Source: JAISGQ01 sp045604155 (GTDB lineage: Bacteria > Bacillota > Clostridia > Oscillospirales > Acutalibacteraceae). From it: 64,000 nt of DNA. Below the pieces are notes generated by a model that worked only from the letters and a program-made list of their open reading frames with translations, made no database searches and was not told where the DNA came from. Positions 33,931 to 42,108 of this stretch are shown piece after piece. The stretch lies in contig JAZUNN010000030.1 of the NCBI GenBank assembly GCA_045604155.1, positions 1 to 64,000 on the forward strand. Reading direction: 5' to 3'. The translations under genes and the position numbers were made by a program. Position 1 is the first letter of the stretch. The number at the start of each line of letters is the position of its first letter.

Positions 33931-35045
33931 TATGCATCACTGTCTGATACAGTGCCTTTTTCCATGGATTTCAATATTTCTTTCGGATTTTCACCTTTTA
34001 CAAGAGATGACAGCACCTCGTCCCAGCAGCCCTCGCCATAGATTTCGCTGCAGGGTGTCATGGGATAGGCATTGGGTAATGAAAAGAATACCCCTGAGCC
34101 GTCTGAGGGAATATATCCTTCGGCATATCGGCTTTTTTCGTCTGTTATATTCTTTGCAAGCTCCAGCACAAGCTGACGCTTCATAGGAGAAGAAAAAGCA
34201 CTTCTCGATATGAAAAGACCTTCATCAAATCCACCGAAGAAAGCCGCACAGCGGTATTTTTCTCCGGAAAGCGAAGACGCTTCGCTTTCGGTCAGCACGG
34301 CATAAACCGCCTTGCCTTCCGAAAAAAGCTCTGCGGGACTTCTGTCACCCGGCGCAAAGACTCCGAGCCTTACAAGGTCAGAAAACAGCTTGAATCCGCT
34401 TTCCCAGTGAGGCTGAGGGTCACGGGGAGAGATTTTCGAGTCGGTGTACATGGTCATCATGTACTCAAAGAAAAGCTCGCTGTCCAGGGCATTATCGGCA
34501 AACAGATATACATCTGAATCTGATATTTCCTCTGCCGATTTTCTGAAATCAGTATAATCGGAAACCAGCTCGGTGTTTACCACCAGCACCTTTCCGCTGC
34601 CACGCACAGCCACTCCGTATGCAGTGTCTGAATATTTCAGCAGAGCATTTTCACTGATATCCGAGGCAAAATCCTCTCTGTACTTTCTTATTTCCTCAAT
34701 GCTTACATATTCTTCTCCCGGCATATCACCGAGGGAAGAAAGGCTGCAATAAACAATATCGGGAGGATTTTTCCGATATGTTGCACTGTCGAGAAGTGAA
34801 AGCTTATATGCCTCGCTTTCGTCCGCAACAGTATAATGCAGTGTCACATAGCTGTAACGGGATGTAAAATTCCTGAGAATTTCCGAGGTTATCTCACTGT
34901 CCGATCCATTGCTGAGAATGCTCGAAAACCTGATTGTAACCTCTGAGTTTTCTGTGACAGTATCTCTTTTCTCTTCCTTTCCGCAGCCGCAGAGAAGGGC
35001 TGCTGTGAAAAGAGAAAGGAGAAAAGCAATTATTTGCTTATTCAT
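33930..35045 (-). CDS. Extracellular solute-binding-like lipoprotein
   Basis: 371 residues. Lipobox signal peptide: KQIIAFLLSLFTAALLCGCG, with lipidation expected at the Cys of LCGC. The mature part begins with a family-1 solute-binding-like strand (EVTIRFSSILSNGSD), a helix (ITSEILRNFTSRYSYVTLHY), and PPDIVYCSLSSLGDM, typical of sugar-binding proteins of ABC importers. No permease or ATPase gene accompanies it, so it may be an orphan receptor. Start 13 bp after the NusG-II gene, likely one operon. Confidence 0.75.
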   Translation of the reverse strand: MNKQIIAFLLSLFTAALLCGCGKEEKRDTVTENSEVTIRFSSILSNGSDSEITSEILRNFTSRYSYVTLHYTVADESEAYKLSLLDSATYRKNPPDIVYCSLSSLGDMPGEEYVSIEEIRKYREDFASDISENALLKYSDTAYGVAVRGSGKVLVVNTELVSDYTDFRKSAEEISDSDVYLFADNALDSELFFEYMMTMYTDSKISPRDPQPHWESGFKLFSDLVRLGVFAPGDRSPAELFSEGKAVYAVLTESEASSLSGEKYRCAAFFGGFDEGLFISRSAFSSPMKRQLVLELAKNITDEKSRYAEGYIPSDGSGVFFSLPNAYPMTPCSEIYGEGCWDEVLSSLVKGENPKEILKSMEKGTVSDSDA

Positions 35046-35058
35046 AGGCTTCTCCGAT

Positions 35059-35442
35059 TCAGTATACTACCGCATCCACCTGCTCACGTGCTCCGTCAAG
35101 GGTGACGGTGATACGTGCAGGAAGACACACTATGACCTCACCGTTTTTCGTGATTTTACCCTGTCTTACGCAGGATCTGTCAGGGCAGTCGGCCTCTTTC
35201 ATGAAAACCTTCCCGTCCTTTATCTCAACGGTGTTTCTGTGTCCCTCCTGCTCGATTACAATCTCTCTGTCACGGCTCAGTGAATAACGTCCGTACTCCT
35301 CACCGTCAACGCATATCACCGCCTCAGCGGCGGTTTTGTTTCGTGTCGGGAGAGAGGACAGAAAGATAAGCAGGCTTACAAGAAGCAGTGCGGCAATCAC
35401 AACGATATCTCCGACCTTAAATAATTTTTCTTGTTTTTTCAT
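35059..35442 (-). CDS. NusG domain II-containing membrane protein
   Basis: 127 residues: one N-terminal membrane helix (GDIVVIAALLLVSLLIFLSS), then an extracytoplasmic NusG-II domain with EADCPDRSCVRQGKI and CLPARITVTL, the hallmark of this family. The CPDxxC pair is kept. Such proteins usually lie near RnfG-like or isoprenoid-transport genes and have no defined function. Here the gene heads a small operon with the lipoprotein. Confidence 0.88.
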   Translation of the reverse strand: MKKQEKLFKVGDIVVIAALLLVSLLIFLSSLPTRNKTAAEAVICVDGEEYGRYSLSRDREIVIEQEGHRNTVEIKDGKVFMKEADCPDRSCVRQGKITKNGEVIVCLPARITVTLDGAREQVDAVVY

Positions 35443-35499
35443 GAATTATTACATCTTTTCTAATCGTAGATTCATTGTTTTTCTTATCAGTTCATAAGA

Positions 35500-36852
35500 T
35501 TACATAACATACATTCTGTACATTGCCTCAGCACAGACCTTCATATGCTTTTCAAGATCTGCAAGGCTCAGGCTTTCATTTGCCTCGTGGAGGTTTGTGG
35601 GGCTGTCTGCATTTGCAGGTCCGAATGCAACGCCTCTGTTTGCAAGAGCACGGGCATATGTTCCGCCGCCTGTGGAATAGCACTCGCCCTTTTCGCCTGT
35701 TACATCCTCATAGCATTCGCAGAGAGTGCGGATAAGAGGATCATCGGTGGGAAGATAGATAGGTGCCTTGTTTTCAACAATGTTGATTCCCAGAGAAAGA
35801 GAAGCAGCCTTTTCCTTGAGTTTATTCTCAATTTCCATTCCGTCAGCGGTGACGGGATAGCGGATATCAAGAGCGATGCGCAGTTTTCTTTCCTGAGTTT
35901 CAATTATTCCCAGATTGAAGGTCAGCGCACCTGAAGGCTCATCGCTGCAGTCAACGCCGAAACCTGTTCCGTCAGTGTTGCAGAGAAGTGCGCAGAGATC
36001 ACCCAGCCATTTTTCATTAAGCTGATCATTGAGTGCCTCAAGCACTGCAGAAGCGGAGTTTATGCCGTTTGTGGGGCACATTGCATGGGCTGATCTTCCC
36101 TTTGCAAAAATTGTATTCCCCTTTATTTCGCAGGTGCAGCCTGTGTCTGTAACGGTCTTTTCTGCTTTTGCATCAATCTCGCCGTCAATTACTGCGGTTG
36201 TCTTTTCAGCAACGCAGTTGAAAGCACTGCCTGCATCAAAGGATACAAGACGGCTGTTTTCGGGTATATCAGCAAAAATCTCAAACTGGAGAATGCCCTT
36301 TTCACGGTTGCACACGGGGTAATCGGAGTCGGGGGTGAATGCAAATTCGGGCAGAGGCTCTGCGCCGAAATACATCTCCATGTCCTCCATGCCTACTTCC
36401 TCACTTGCACCGAAAATGCAGCGAAGACGTCTTTTTCCCTTGATACCGAGTTCTTTGATAGCTTTCATGCAATACAGCGCAACCACTGCAGCACCCTTGT
36501 CATCTGCAACGCCTCTGCCGTAAAGACGTCCGTTGCGCTCGGTAAGAGTAAAGGGATCGCTGTCCCAGCCTTCACCTGCGGGCACAACATCAACATGGGT
36601 GAGCACACCTGCATAGGTTTCACCCTCGCCAAGCTCTGCATGACCTGCGCCGTTGCCGATATTTTTAACAGCAAAGCCCATATCCGCAGCCCTGCCCAGA
36701 ATATAATTCAGCGCAGCGGCACTGCCCTCACCAAAGGGCTTGTCATCGCCTGCAGGCTCTCTTACAACGGAATCAATGGCGACTATGCCTGCGATATCTG
36801 CGATTATATCCTCTTTATAGCTGAGTATAAGCTTCTGAAGTTCCTTATTCAT
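35500..36852 (-). CDS. pepV: Sapep-family Mn-dependent dipeptidase (PepV-like)
   Basis: 450 residues, the usual PepV length. M20 metallopeptidase motifs: THVDVVPAG (metal His/Asp), GRGVADDKGA (bridging Asp), GASEEVGMEDM (catalytic Glu and metal Glu), PDSDYPV, and the last ligand region STGGGTYAR followed by NLHEANE. The enzyme hydrolyses dipeptides with an N-terminal beta-Ala or D-Ala in the cytoplasm. Monocistronic by spacing, divergent from coaX. Confidence 0.9.
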   Translation of the reverse strand: MNKELQKLILSYKEDIIADIAGIVAIDSVVREPAGDDKPFGEGSAAALNYILGRAADMGFAVKNIGNGAGHAELGEGETYAGVLTHVDVVPAGEGWDSDPFTLTERNGRLYGRGVADDKGAAVVALYCMKAIKELGIKGKRRLRCIFGASEEVGMEDMEMYFGAEPLPEFAFTPDSDYPVCNREKGILQFEIFADIPENSRLVSFDAGSAFNCVAEKTTAVIDGEIDAKAEKTVTDTGCTCEIKGNTIFAKGRSAHAMCPTNGINSASAVLEALNDQLNEKWLGDLCALLCNTDGTGFGVDCSDEPSGALTFNLGIIETQERKLRIALDIRYPVTADGMEIENKLKEKAASLSLGINIVENKAPIYLPTDDPLIRTLCECYEDVTGEKGECYSTGGGTYARALANRGVAFGPANADSPTNLHEANESLSLADLEKHMKVCAEAMYRMYVM

Positions 36853-36929
36853 TGTATATGCCTCCGATTTTCGTACAAAATATACATTTATATTGTACCA
36901 CAGATTTCAAGGCTTTGCATTCTCTTATA

Positions 36930-36958
36930 TTGACTTAAAGTGAATAAAAATGTAAAAT
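36930..36958 (+). promoter_or_regulatory. Promoter of coaX
   Basis: TTGACT (36930-36935), 17 bp, TAAAAT (36953-36958), ~37 bp before the coaX start. Confidence 0.65.
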
Positions 36959-36994
36959 ATCTGTAAACTGAAATGAGTGAAGGAGGCATTCTGT

Positions 36995-37759
36995 ATGCTG
37001 CTTACAATCGACATAGGCAACACAAACATAACCCTCGGTGCTTTCGACGGTGACGAACTTCGTTTCACCTCACGTCTTGCCACCGACAGCAGCCGCACAC
37101 AGGATCAGTATGCCGTTGAAATGAAGATCGTTCTTGAGCTTTACGGCATTTCTCCCGATCAGATCGACGGTGCTGTAATCAGCTCCGTTGTTCCTCACAT
37201 CACTCAGTACATCGTCAACGGAGTAAAGCGTCTTTTCGATATTGATCCCCTTGTTCTGGGACCGGGGGTCAAAACAGGTCTGAACATTCTTATCGACAAC
37301 CCTGCGCAGCTCGGAGCCGACCTTGTGGCGGTAAGCGTTGCTGCAAAGGCAAAATTCCCCCTGCCCAACGTTGTATGTGACCTGGGTACCGCAAGCACCA
37401 TCTCCGTCCTTGACTCAAAGGGTAATATGCTGGGCGGCATAATCTACCCCGGACTTCGCACATCCCTCAACGCACTTGTTGCAAACACTGCACAGCTTCC
37501 TCAGATCAGTTTTGAAGCTCCTGCAAGAGTTGTGGGTAAGAACACCATCGAATGTATGCAGTCAGGTCTTATTTTCGGCGCTGCAGCACAGCTTGACGGT
37601 ATGCTCATGCGCATCGAAAGGGAGCTTGGAGAAAAGGTTACTGCCATTGCAACCGGCGGCTTTTCTCAGAGCATAGTGCAGAATTGCGAGAGGGAATTCC
37701 TCTTTGCGGAAAACCTTGTGCTTGAAGGTCTGAAAATTATCTGGGACAAAAACCGCTGA
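36995..37759 (+). CDS. coaX: Type III pantothenate kinase
   Basis: 254 residues from ATG 36995 with AAGGAGG upstream. ASKHA fold motifs: DIGNTNITLG at the start (phosphate 1), GPGVKTGL, DLGTASTI (phosphate 2), and the Gly-rich GGIIYPGLR pantothenate region. CoaX phosphorylates pantothenate, the first step of coenzyme A synthesis. The following gene is an ECF S component, suggesting that the vitamin imported is pantothenate. Confidence 0.93.
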   Translation: MLLTIDIGNTNITLGAFDGDELRFTSRLATDSSRTQDQYAVEMKIVLELYGISPDQIDGAVISSVVPHITQYIVNGVKRLFDIDPLVLGPGVKTGLNILIDNPAQLGADLVAVSVAAKAKFPLPNVVCDLGTASTISVLDSKGNMLGGIIYPGLRTSLNALVANTAQLPQISFEAPARVVGKNTIECMQSGLIFGAAAQLDGMLMRIERELGEKVTAIATGGFSQSIVQNCEREFLFAENLVLEGLKIIWDKNR

Positions 37760-37769
37760 GCGGTTTTTG
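37747..37769 (+). terminator. Short hairpin overlapping coaX stop
   Basis: AAAAACCGC-tga-GCGGTTTTT, with the stop codon as loop. It may attenuate read-through into the ECF gene. Confidence 0.6.
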
Positions 37770-37849
37770 AATAAATTGGCGCTGCATCCGCATATGTTCT
37801 GCGTTCTGACATGACGCATATCATGGAGCAGCAGCTTGGAGGTAATAAT

Positions 37850-38599
37850 ATGTCAAATGCAAAAGCAAGCAAGAAGAGCAATGTCCTGATGCTTACAGTC
37901 ATGGCAATGCTCACCGCCATTATCTTCCTTTTTGGCCTTACTCCCATAGGCTATCTGAAAATCGGTGTAATTGAAATCACCTTCCTTCAGATTCCCGTTA
38001 TCATCGGCGCACTCCTTTATGGCTGGAAAGCAGGCGTTCTCTTAGGCGGAATGTTCGGTCTTACAAGCTTCATCCAGTGTTTTGGCATGAGCCCGTTCGG
38101 TTCAGTGCTTTTCGGCATCAACCCTCTGCTCACCGCTGTCGTCTGCATCGTGCCCCGTGTTCTCATGGGCTTCTTCGTAGGTCTTATCTCAACTCCCCTT
38201 ATCAAGGCTGATAAGACAAAAACCTACAGCTTCCTCATTCCCTCCCTTGCAGGCGCACTTCTCAACACACTGTTCTTTATGACGGCTCTTATTCTCTGCT
38301 TCTGGAACACCGATTATATTCAGAGCATGGTCGCAACCGTCGTACCCTCCGCATCTGCAGCGGTTTCTGCAACTGATGTCGTTTCTCTTACCGATATTAC
38401 AGCAACCGATATTATTTCTGCTGCTGATATCTCTGCAACCGATGCAGCTGCAGCTTCTTCCAGTTCCATCAAGACAATTCTTCTTTTCTGTGTCGCATTT
38501 GTCGGCATAAACGGTCTTGTAGAAGCTATTATCTGCGCACTCCTCGGCACAGGTATCGGAAGAGCTCTGTATTCTGCAAAGAAGAAAATGGATAAATAA
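37850..38599 (+). CDS. ECF transporter S component, probable pantothenate/vitamin specificity
   Basis: 249 residues from ATG 37850 (TTGGAGGT upstream). Six hydrophobic helices in the pattern of ECF substrate-binding S components: SNVLMLTVMAMLTAIIFLFG, FLQIPVIIGALLYGWKAGVL, and so on. Between helices 5 and 6 is an unusual ~45-residue Ser/Ala/Thr-Asp insert (ATDVVSLTDITATDIISAAD). The energising EcfA/EcfT module must be elsewhere. Pantothenate as substrate is inferred from coaX next door. Confidence 0.8.
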   Translation: MSNAKASKKSNVLMLTVMAMLTAIIFLFGLTPIGYLKIGVIEITFLQIPVIIGALLYGWKAGVLLGGMFGLTSFIQCFGMSPFGSVLFGINPLLTAVVCIVPRVLMGFFVGLISTPLIKADKTKTYSFLIPSLAGALLNTLFFMTALILCFWNTDYIQSMVATVVPSASAAVSATDVVSLTDITATDIISAADISATDAAAASSSSIKTILLFCVAFVGINGLVEAIICALLGTGIGRALYSAKKKMDK

Positions 38600-38600
38600 A

Positions 38601-38640
38601 AATCGAACCCCACCGACTTTCATCGGTGGGGTTATTTTTA
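38601..38640. terminator. Bidirectional terminator
   Basis: AACCCCACCGA (38606-38616) pairs with TCGGTGGGGTT (38623-38633), then ATTTTTA; between convergent ECF and kinase genes. Confidence 0.8.
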
Positions 38641-40404
38641 TTCCTTGTCCACATCTGCCATTGCGCAGACTGCGTATGCACAAACAAGCACCAGTGCAGA
38701 AAGAATTACGCCTGCAACTCCGGGTGCAAGAAGGGTGAACGACACAATCAGAAGTGCCAGACCGTTTACAATAACCGGCACCATTGAAGTTTTTGCAATC
38801 ATTTTTGCGCAGATATCAAAACCGGCTGCAAAAAGGAATACGATAAACTGCTCATAAGCCACCACAACAGACGGCTTTAATAACCAGTAAATCATCATTA
38901 CAACCATCTGTACAATGCCGATGACCACAAGTACATCCATAGCCCGTGCATCGCTCTGTGCCATAAGCATGGGGTTTTTCTTTTTTATTATCGCAGATAC
39001 AATGGCAACTATACCTACAATAAGTCCCAGCGAAACAGCAATCAGGATGGTATGGTATCCCACATTGCCTGTCATTTTCATTATAAACACAGACAGACCA
39101 TTGGCTTTTTCCGCAAATGCTCCGGGTTTTAAATGACATTGGAACAGCTGCATCATGACAAATGCAAGTATCATCCAGTGCAGACACTGGGCAACAATTT
39201 TTGCAGTTTTGCCCGGTCTGACATCCGTCATGACAACCGAAGATGTGCCCGGCACCGAGCCTGTGTTTGAAATATGTCCCGGAATGTTGTTCGATGTTCT
39301 GGGCGGGACGCTGTTCGACGTTTTTGATGGGATGCTGTTCGACGTTCTGGACGGTATGCTGTTCGATGTTTTTGATGGAACGGTATTGGAAGGAGCAACG
39401 GTCTTGCTGATAATTACCGTTTCCATATTATCGGGGACCGTCTTTGATGCCGCTCTGCGAGCCATGCTTTCATTTATGTACTGCCTGAATTCGGGACATC
39501 CTCTGAGAGCTTCAAGCATTTCAGCAGGAGAGCTGTATCTGTTTTTCGGATAATAGTTTGTTGCCTTCAAAATAACTGCTTTTATTTCCTTCGATCCGTG
39601 ACGGGGAGGAGGAAGCCACTCATTTACAGGGTTGACCTGCAGTCGTGTGGTGGGGTCAGGATATTTACAGTCATTGAGATAATAGTAGATTACTATTGCA
39701 AGGGAATACATATCGCAGAGGTCAACATACTTGTTTATACTTCCGTCTGCGCCGTATATCTCAGGTGCGATTGTAACTCTTGAACCGAGCTGAGGTGTTA
39801 CTCCCGTATCGGACTTTTCCTTTGCAATGCCCCAGTCACCCAGGAGAATATTTCCGTTTCCGCTGCCTCGAAGGAACATATTGTCAGGCTTTATATCTCT
39901 GTGGAGAAGTACACCGCCCTGACGGCGAAAGCAGATATCCAGAAGAGGAAGGAGGTCTGCTGCCACTCTGACAGCAAGCTCTCTGTGCTCGTATTCCGTT
40001 CTGCCTGCTGCGTTTGCATATCTCTCCATGGGCAGGAGAAACTCCATGACCATGCAGAAAAGCTTGTCGTTATTTCCCGCATCACATTCAAAGGAATAAA
40101 GATATCCTGCAATTCGTCCTGCCTGACCATTCTGCATAAGCCAGTTTATAGTGGACTGGGAACGATAATACTGCTTCTTGATAAAATCCTTGTTTCCCTT
40201 TGTAAACTTGCTTGTGTCTATTATTCTGAGTGCATATACCGTATCGCCTTTTTTGTTGACGATGGTATACATGGAAGCCTGTCCGCCGCTGGCAAAATAT
40301 TCGCCAATGGAAAGGCCTCGGAATTTCGGTATAGATTTTGTCAGCGCATTGAAGTAATTTTTTACTATTTTAAGATTGACATCTTCAAGCTTTCCGACAC
40401 CCAT
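38638..40404 (-). CDS. Membrane Ser/Thr protein kinase with Lys-to-Arg change in the ATP site
   Basis: 588 residues. Kinase domain ~25-310: Gly loop EYFASGGQASMY, HRDIKPDN (catalytic Asp 170), DWG in place of DFG (190-192), APE region VTIAPEIYG. The beta-3 lysine position reads YALRII, so Lys is replaced by Arg 60, verified on the DNA (AGA). Residues ~330-400 are an imperfect SNSIPSKT repeat linker. Four to five membrane helices follow (WMILAFVMMQLFQC onward) and there is no extracellular sensor. Downstream of the PP2C gene by 38 bp, so kinase and phosphatase form an operon. Likely writes the phospho-threonines read by FHA proteins, if active. Confidence 0.88.
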   Translation of the reverse strand: MGVGKLEDVNLKIVKNYFNALTKSIPKFRGLSIGEYFASGGQASMYTIVNKKGDTVYALRIIDTSKFTKGNKDFIKKQYYRSQSTINWLMQNGQAGRIAGYLYSFECDAGNNDKLFCMVMEFLLPMERYANAAGRTEYEHRELAVRVAADLLPLLDICFRRQGGVLLHRDIKPDNMFLRGSGNGNILLGDWGIAKEKSDTGVTPQLGSRVTIAPEIYGADGSINKYVDLCDMYSLAIVIYYYLNDCKYPDPTTRLQVNPVNEWLPPPRHGSKEIKAVILKATNYYPKNRYSSPAEMLEALRGCPEFRQYINESMARRAASKTVPDNMETVIISKTVAPSNTVPSKTSNSIPSRTSNSIPSKTSNSVPPRTSNNIPGHISNTGSVPGTSSVVMTDVRPGKTAKIVAQCLHWMILAFVMMQLFQCHLKPGAFAEKANGLSVFIMKMTGNVGYHTILIAVSLGLIVGIVAIVSAIIKKKNPMLMAQSDARAMDVLVVIGIVQMVVMMIYWLLKPSVVVAYEQFIVFLFAAGFDICAKMIAKTSMVPVIVNGLALLIVSFTLLAPGVAGVILSALVLVCAYAVCAMADVDKE

Positions 40405-40442
40405 TTTTCATTTTCCTTTCCTGGAAATTATGCTTTCTTATC

Positions 40443-41855
40443 TCAGTATCCGGGACGTCTTACTCTGCCGTTGCTGAGATTTACAAGAATCGCAGAGTGG
40501 TCATCGCCGTATCTGCGAATCGGCTGTATATCGATATTTGCTGCAAGCTTTTCCTCACCGAACATGAACTGATCCTTCGCTCTTGCAAAAACCTCTGCAG
40601 CAAAAGCTGTCTGATTCTGGGTCGGTATGCCGTTGTATACACCGTCGGTCACAACCATAAGCATATCCACGCTGTCACGGTTTATATAGCCCTTGCGCAG
40701 ATGCTCACGGACATCGGGATCAACGGTAAAGTATGTGCGATTTGAAATATCGGAGATATTGTCTGCCTCTGACAGATACTGTACACGGCCGTCGGCCATC
40801 AATCCGAAAACTGCACCGTCTCCGACGTGCATCCACGAAATATTGTTTCCTGCCACATACACTGCGATCATTGTTGCACTGAGCTGAGGCAGATCAATTC
40901 CGAATTTCTGAGAAAATGATTTCAGCTTGTACGCACCGCTGGCAAGTACATTTTCGCAGAGGTCCGCATCAAATGTGGGAACCTTTGCTCTGCGGACGCA
41001 CTCGATAACATTCTCAATATTGATTCTCGAGCCGTATTCCGAGTGATTTGCACCGCCTGCACCGTCACTTATGGCAGCAACCATTCTTCCGCCGCCGAAC
41101 ACCGCATAATCGCAGTAATCCTGGCAATAATCGCCATATTTGATATGGCTTTCGCCTGTAATGGATGCACGGTATATTCTCGCTGCGTTATTTGATGAAA
41201 CCTTGACAGTTGACTCATTGCGGGGTTTTATGAACATATATACCGCACTGAATGTTCCGTCGCTGAGCTTGTTCTGATCAAAACCGTCCACATCACAGCC
41301 TGCGGCATAGCGCATAAGACCATCTGCATTTCTGACTTCTCCCGATGCGATGAGCAGACCTCGAATATCGCTCTTGCTCAACCTTGTGATGCTTACGCTG
41401 TTTGCACCACGGGAGAAAAATCTTGAGCCGAGGGTGGGATTAATTCTCTGAACAGAGCCGTCTGTCATCTGTACAAAAACATTATCCTCGCCGTATATGA
41501 AGACGATTATATCATCAGGAGTTGTAAAAAAGCCTGTTGCGGCTATCTTTACACTCTTTACCGCACTTGCTGCACCGATTCGGCTGACTCCTGCCTGAAC
41601 TGCATTGGTAAAAGCTCCGATTACATATTCCGACAGGGAATTGTCATCAAGTGAACTGAGGTCACCGGACTCATTGCCTCTGAAGAATGTCAGCAGACCC
41701 TGAACGCAGGTCTGGGCACAGAGAGCTGAATAATCACGGGCTTCGGCAAAACATACCGCAGCTGATATCTGCTCGTCTGAAGTAACCATATATTCCGCAA
41801 AATGCGGATTGTTAAAGATATCCAATGCAGGATTCACACGAAAAACTCTGCTCAT
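40443..41855 (-). CDS. PP2C-family Ser/Thr phosphatase, apparently with a degenerate N-terminal PP2C half
   Basis: 470 residues from ATG 41855 (GAGAGGTGA upstream). The C-terminal half is a PP2C phosphatase: AISDGAGGANHSEYGS (metal Asp), MHVGDGAVFGL, MLMVVTDGVYNG, and RYGDDHSAILV at the end. The N-terminal ~200 residues contain echoes of the same fold without metal ligands (YGEDNVFVQMTDGSVQRI, GLLIASGEV, DGTFSAVYMF). It should remove phosphates placed by the co-transcribed kinase. Cytoplasmic. Confidence 0.85.
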   Translation of the reverse strand: MSRVFRVNPALDIFNNPHFAEYMVTSDEQISAAVCFAEARDYSALCAQTCVQGLLTFFRGNESGDLSSLDDNSLSEYVIGAFTNAVQAGVSRIGAASAVKSVKIAATGFFTTPDDIIVFIYGEDNVFVQMTDGSVQRINPTLGSRFFSRGANSVSITRLSKSDIRGLLIASGEVRNADGLMRYAAGCDVDGFDQNKLSDGTFSAVYMFIKPRNESTVKVSSNNAARIYRASITGESHIKYGDYCQDYCDYAVFGGGRMVAAISDGAGGANHSEYGSRINIENVIECVRRAKVPTFDADLCENVLASGAYKLKSFSQKFGIDLPQLSATMIAVYVAGNNISWMHVGDGAVFGLMADGRVQYLSEADNISDISNRTYFTVDPDVREHLRKGYINRDSVDMLMVVTDGVYNGIPTQNQTAFAAEVFARAKDQFMFGEEKLAANIDIQPIRRYGDDHSAILVNLSNGRVRRPGY

Positions 41856-41938
41856 GCTTTCACCTCTCTGCATACTCTTTTCTGTATGCGCAGATTTTTA
41901 TCGTACAGTTGAATAAAGAAATTGATACTATTTTAAAT

Positions 41939-41967
41939 ATTGTATATTCTTTTCTCATTTTTTTCAA
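41939..41967 (-). promoter_or_regulatory. Promoter of the phosphatase-kinase operon
   Basis: On the minus strand TTGAAA (41962-41967), 17 bp, TACAAT (41939-41944), ~85 bp upstream of the PP2C start. Confidence 0.65.
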
Positions 41968-42019
41968 GTGCTTTACAGATTTTTTATTGTTGTCATATTA
42001 TGTCGGAGCAATCGGGAAA

Positions 42020-42048
42020 TTGACTTTGCTTTTTTATATTGATATAAT
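42020..42048 (+). promoter_or_regulatory. Promoter of GH43 gene
   Basis: TTGACT (42020-42025), 17 bp, TATAAT (42043-42048), ~60 bp upstream of the ATG. Confidence 0.75.
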
Positions 42049-42108
42049 TTCACAAAGCATTGTCAGGCTGCCAATAAAATCATCAGCCATCCAAAAGGAG
42101 TGTCTAAG

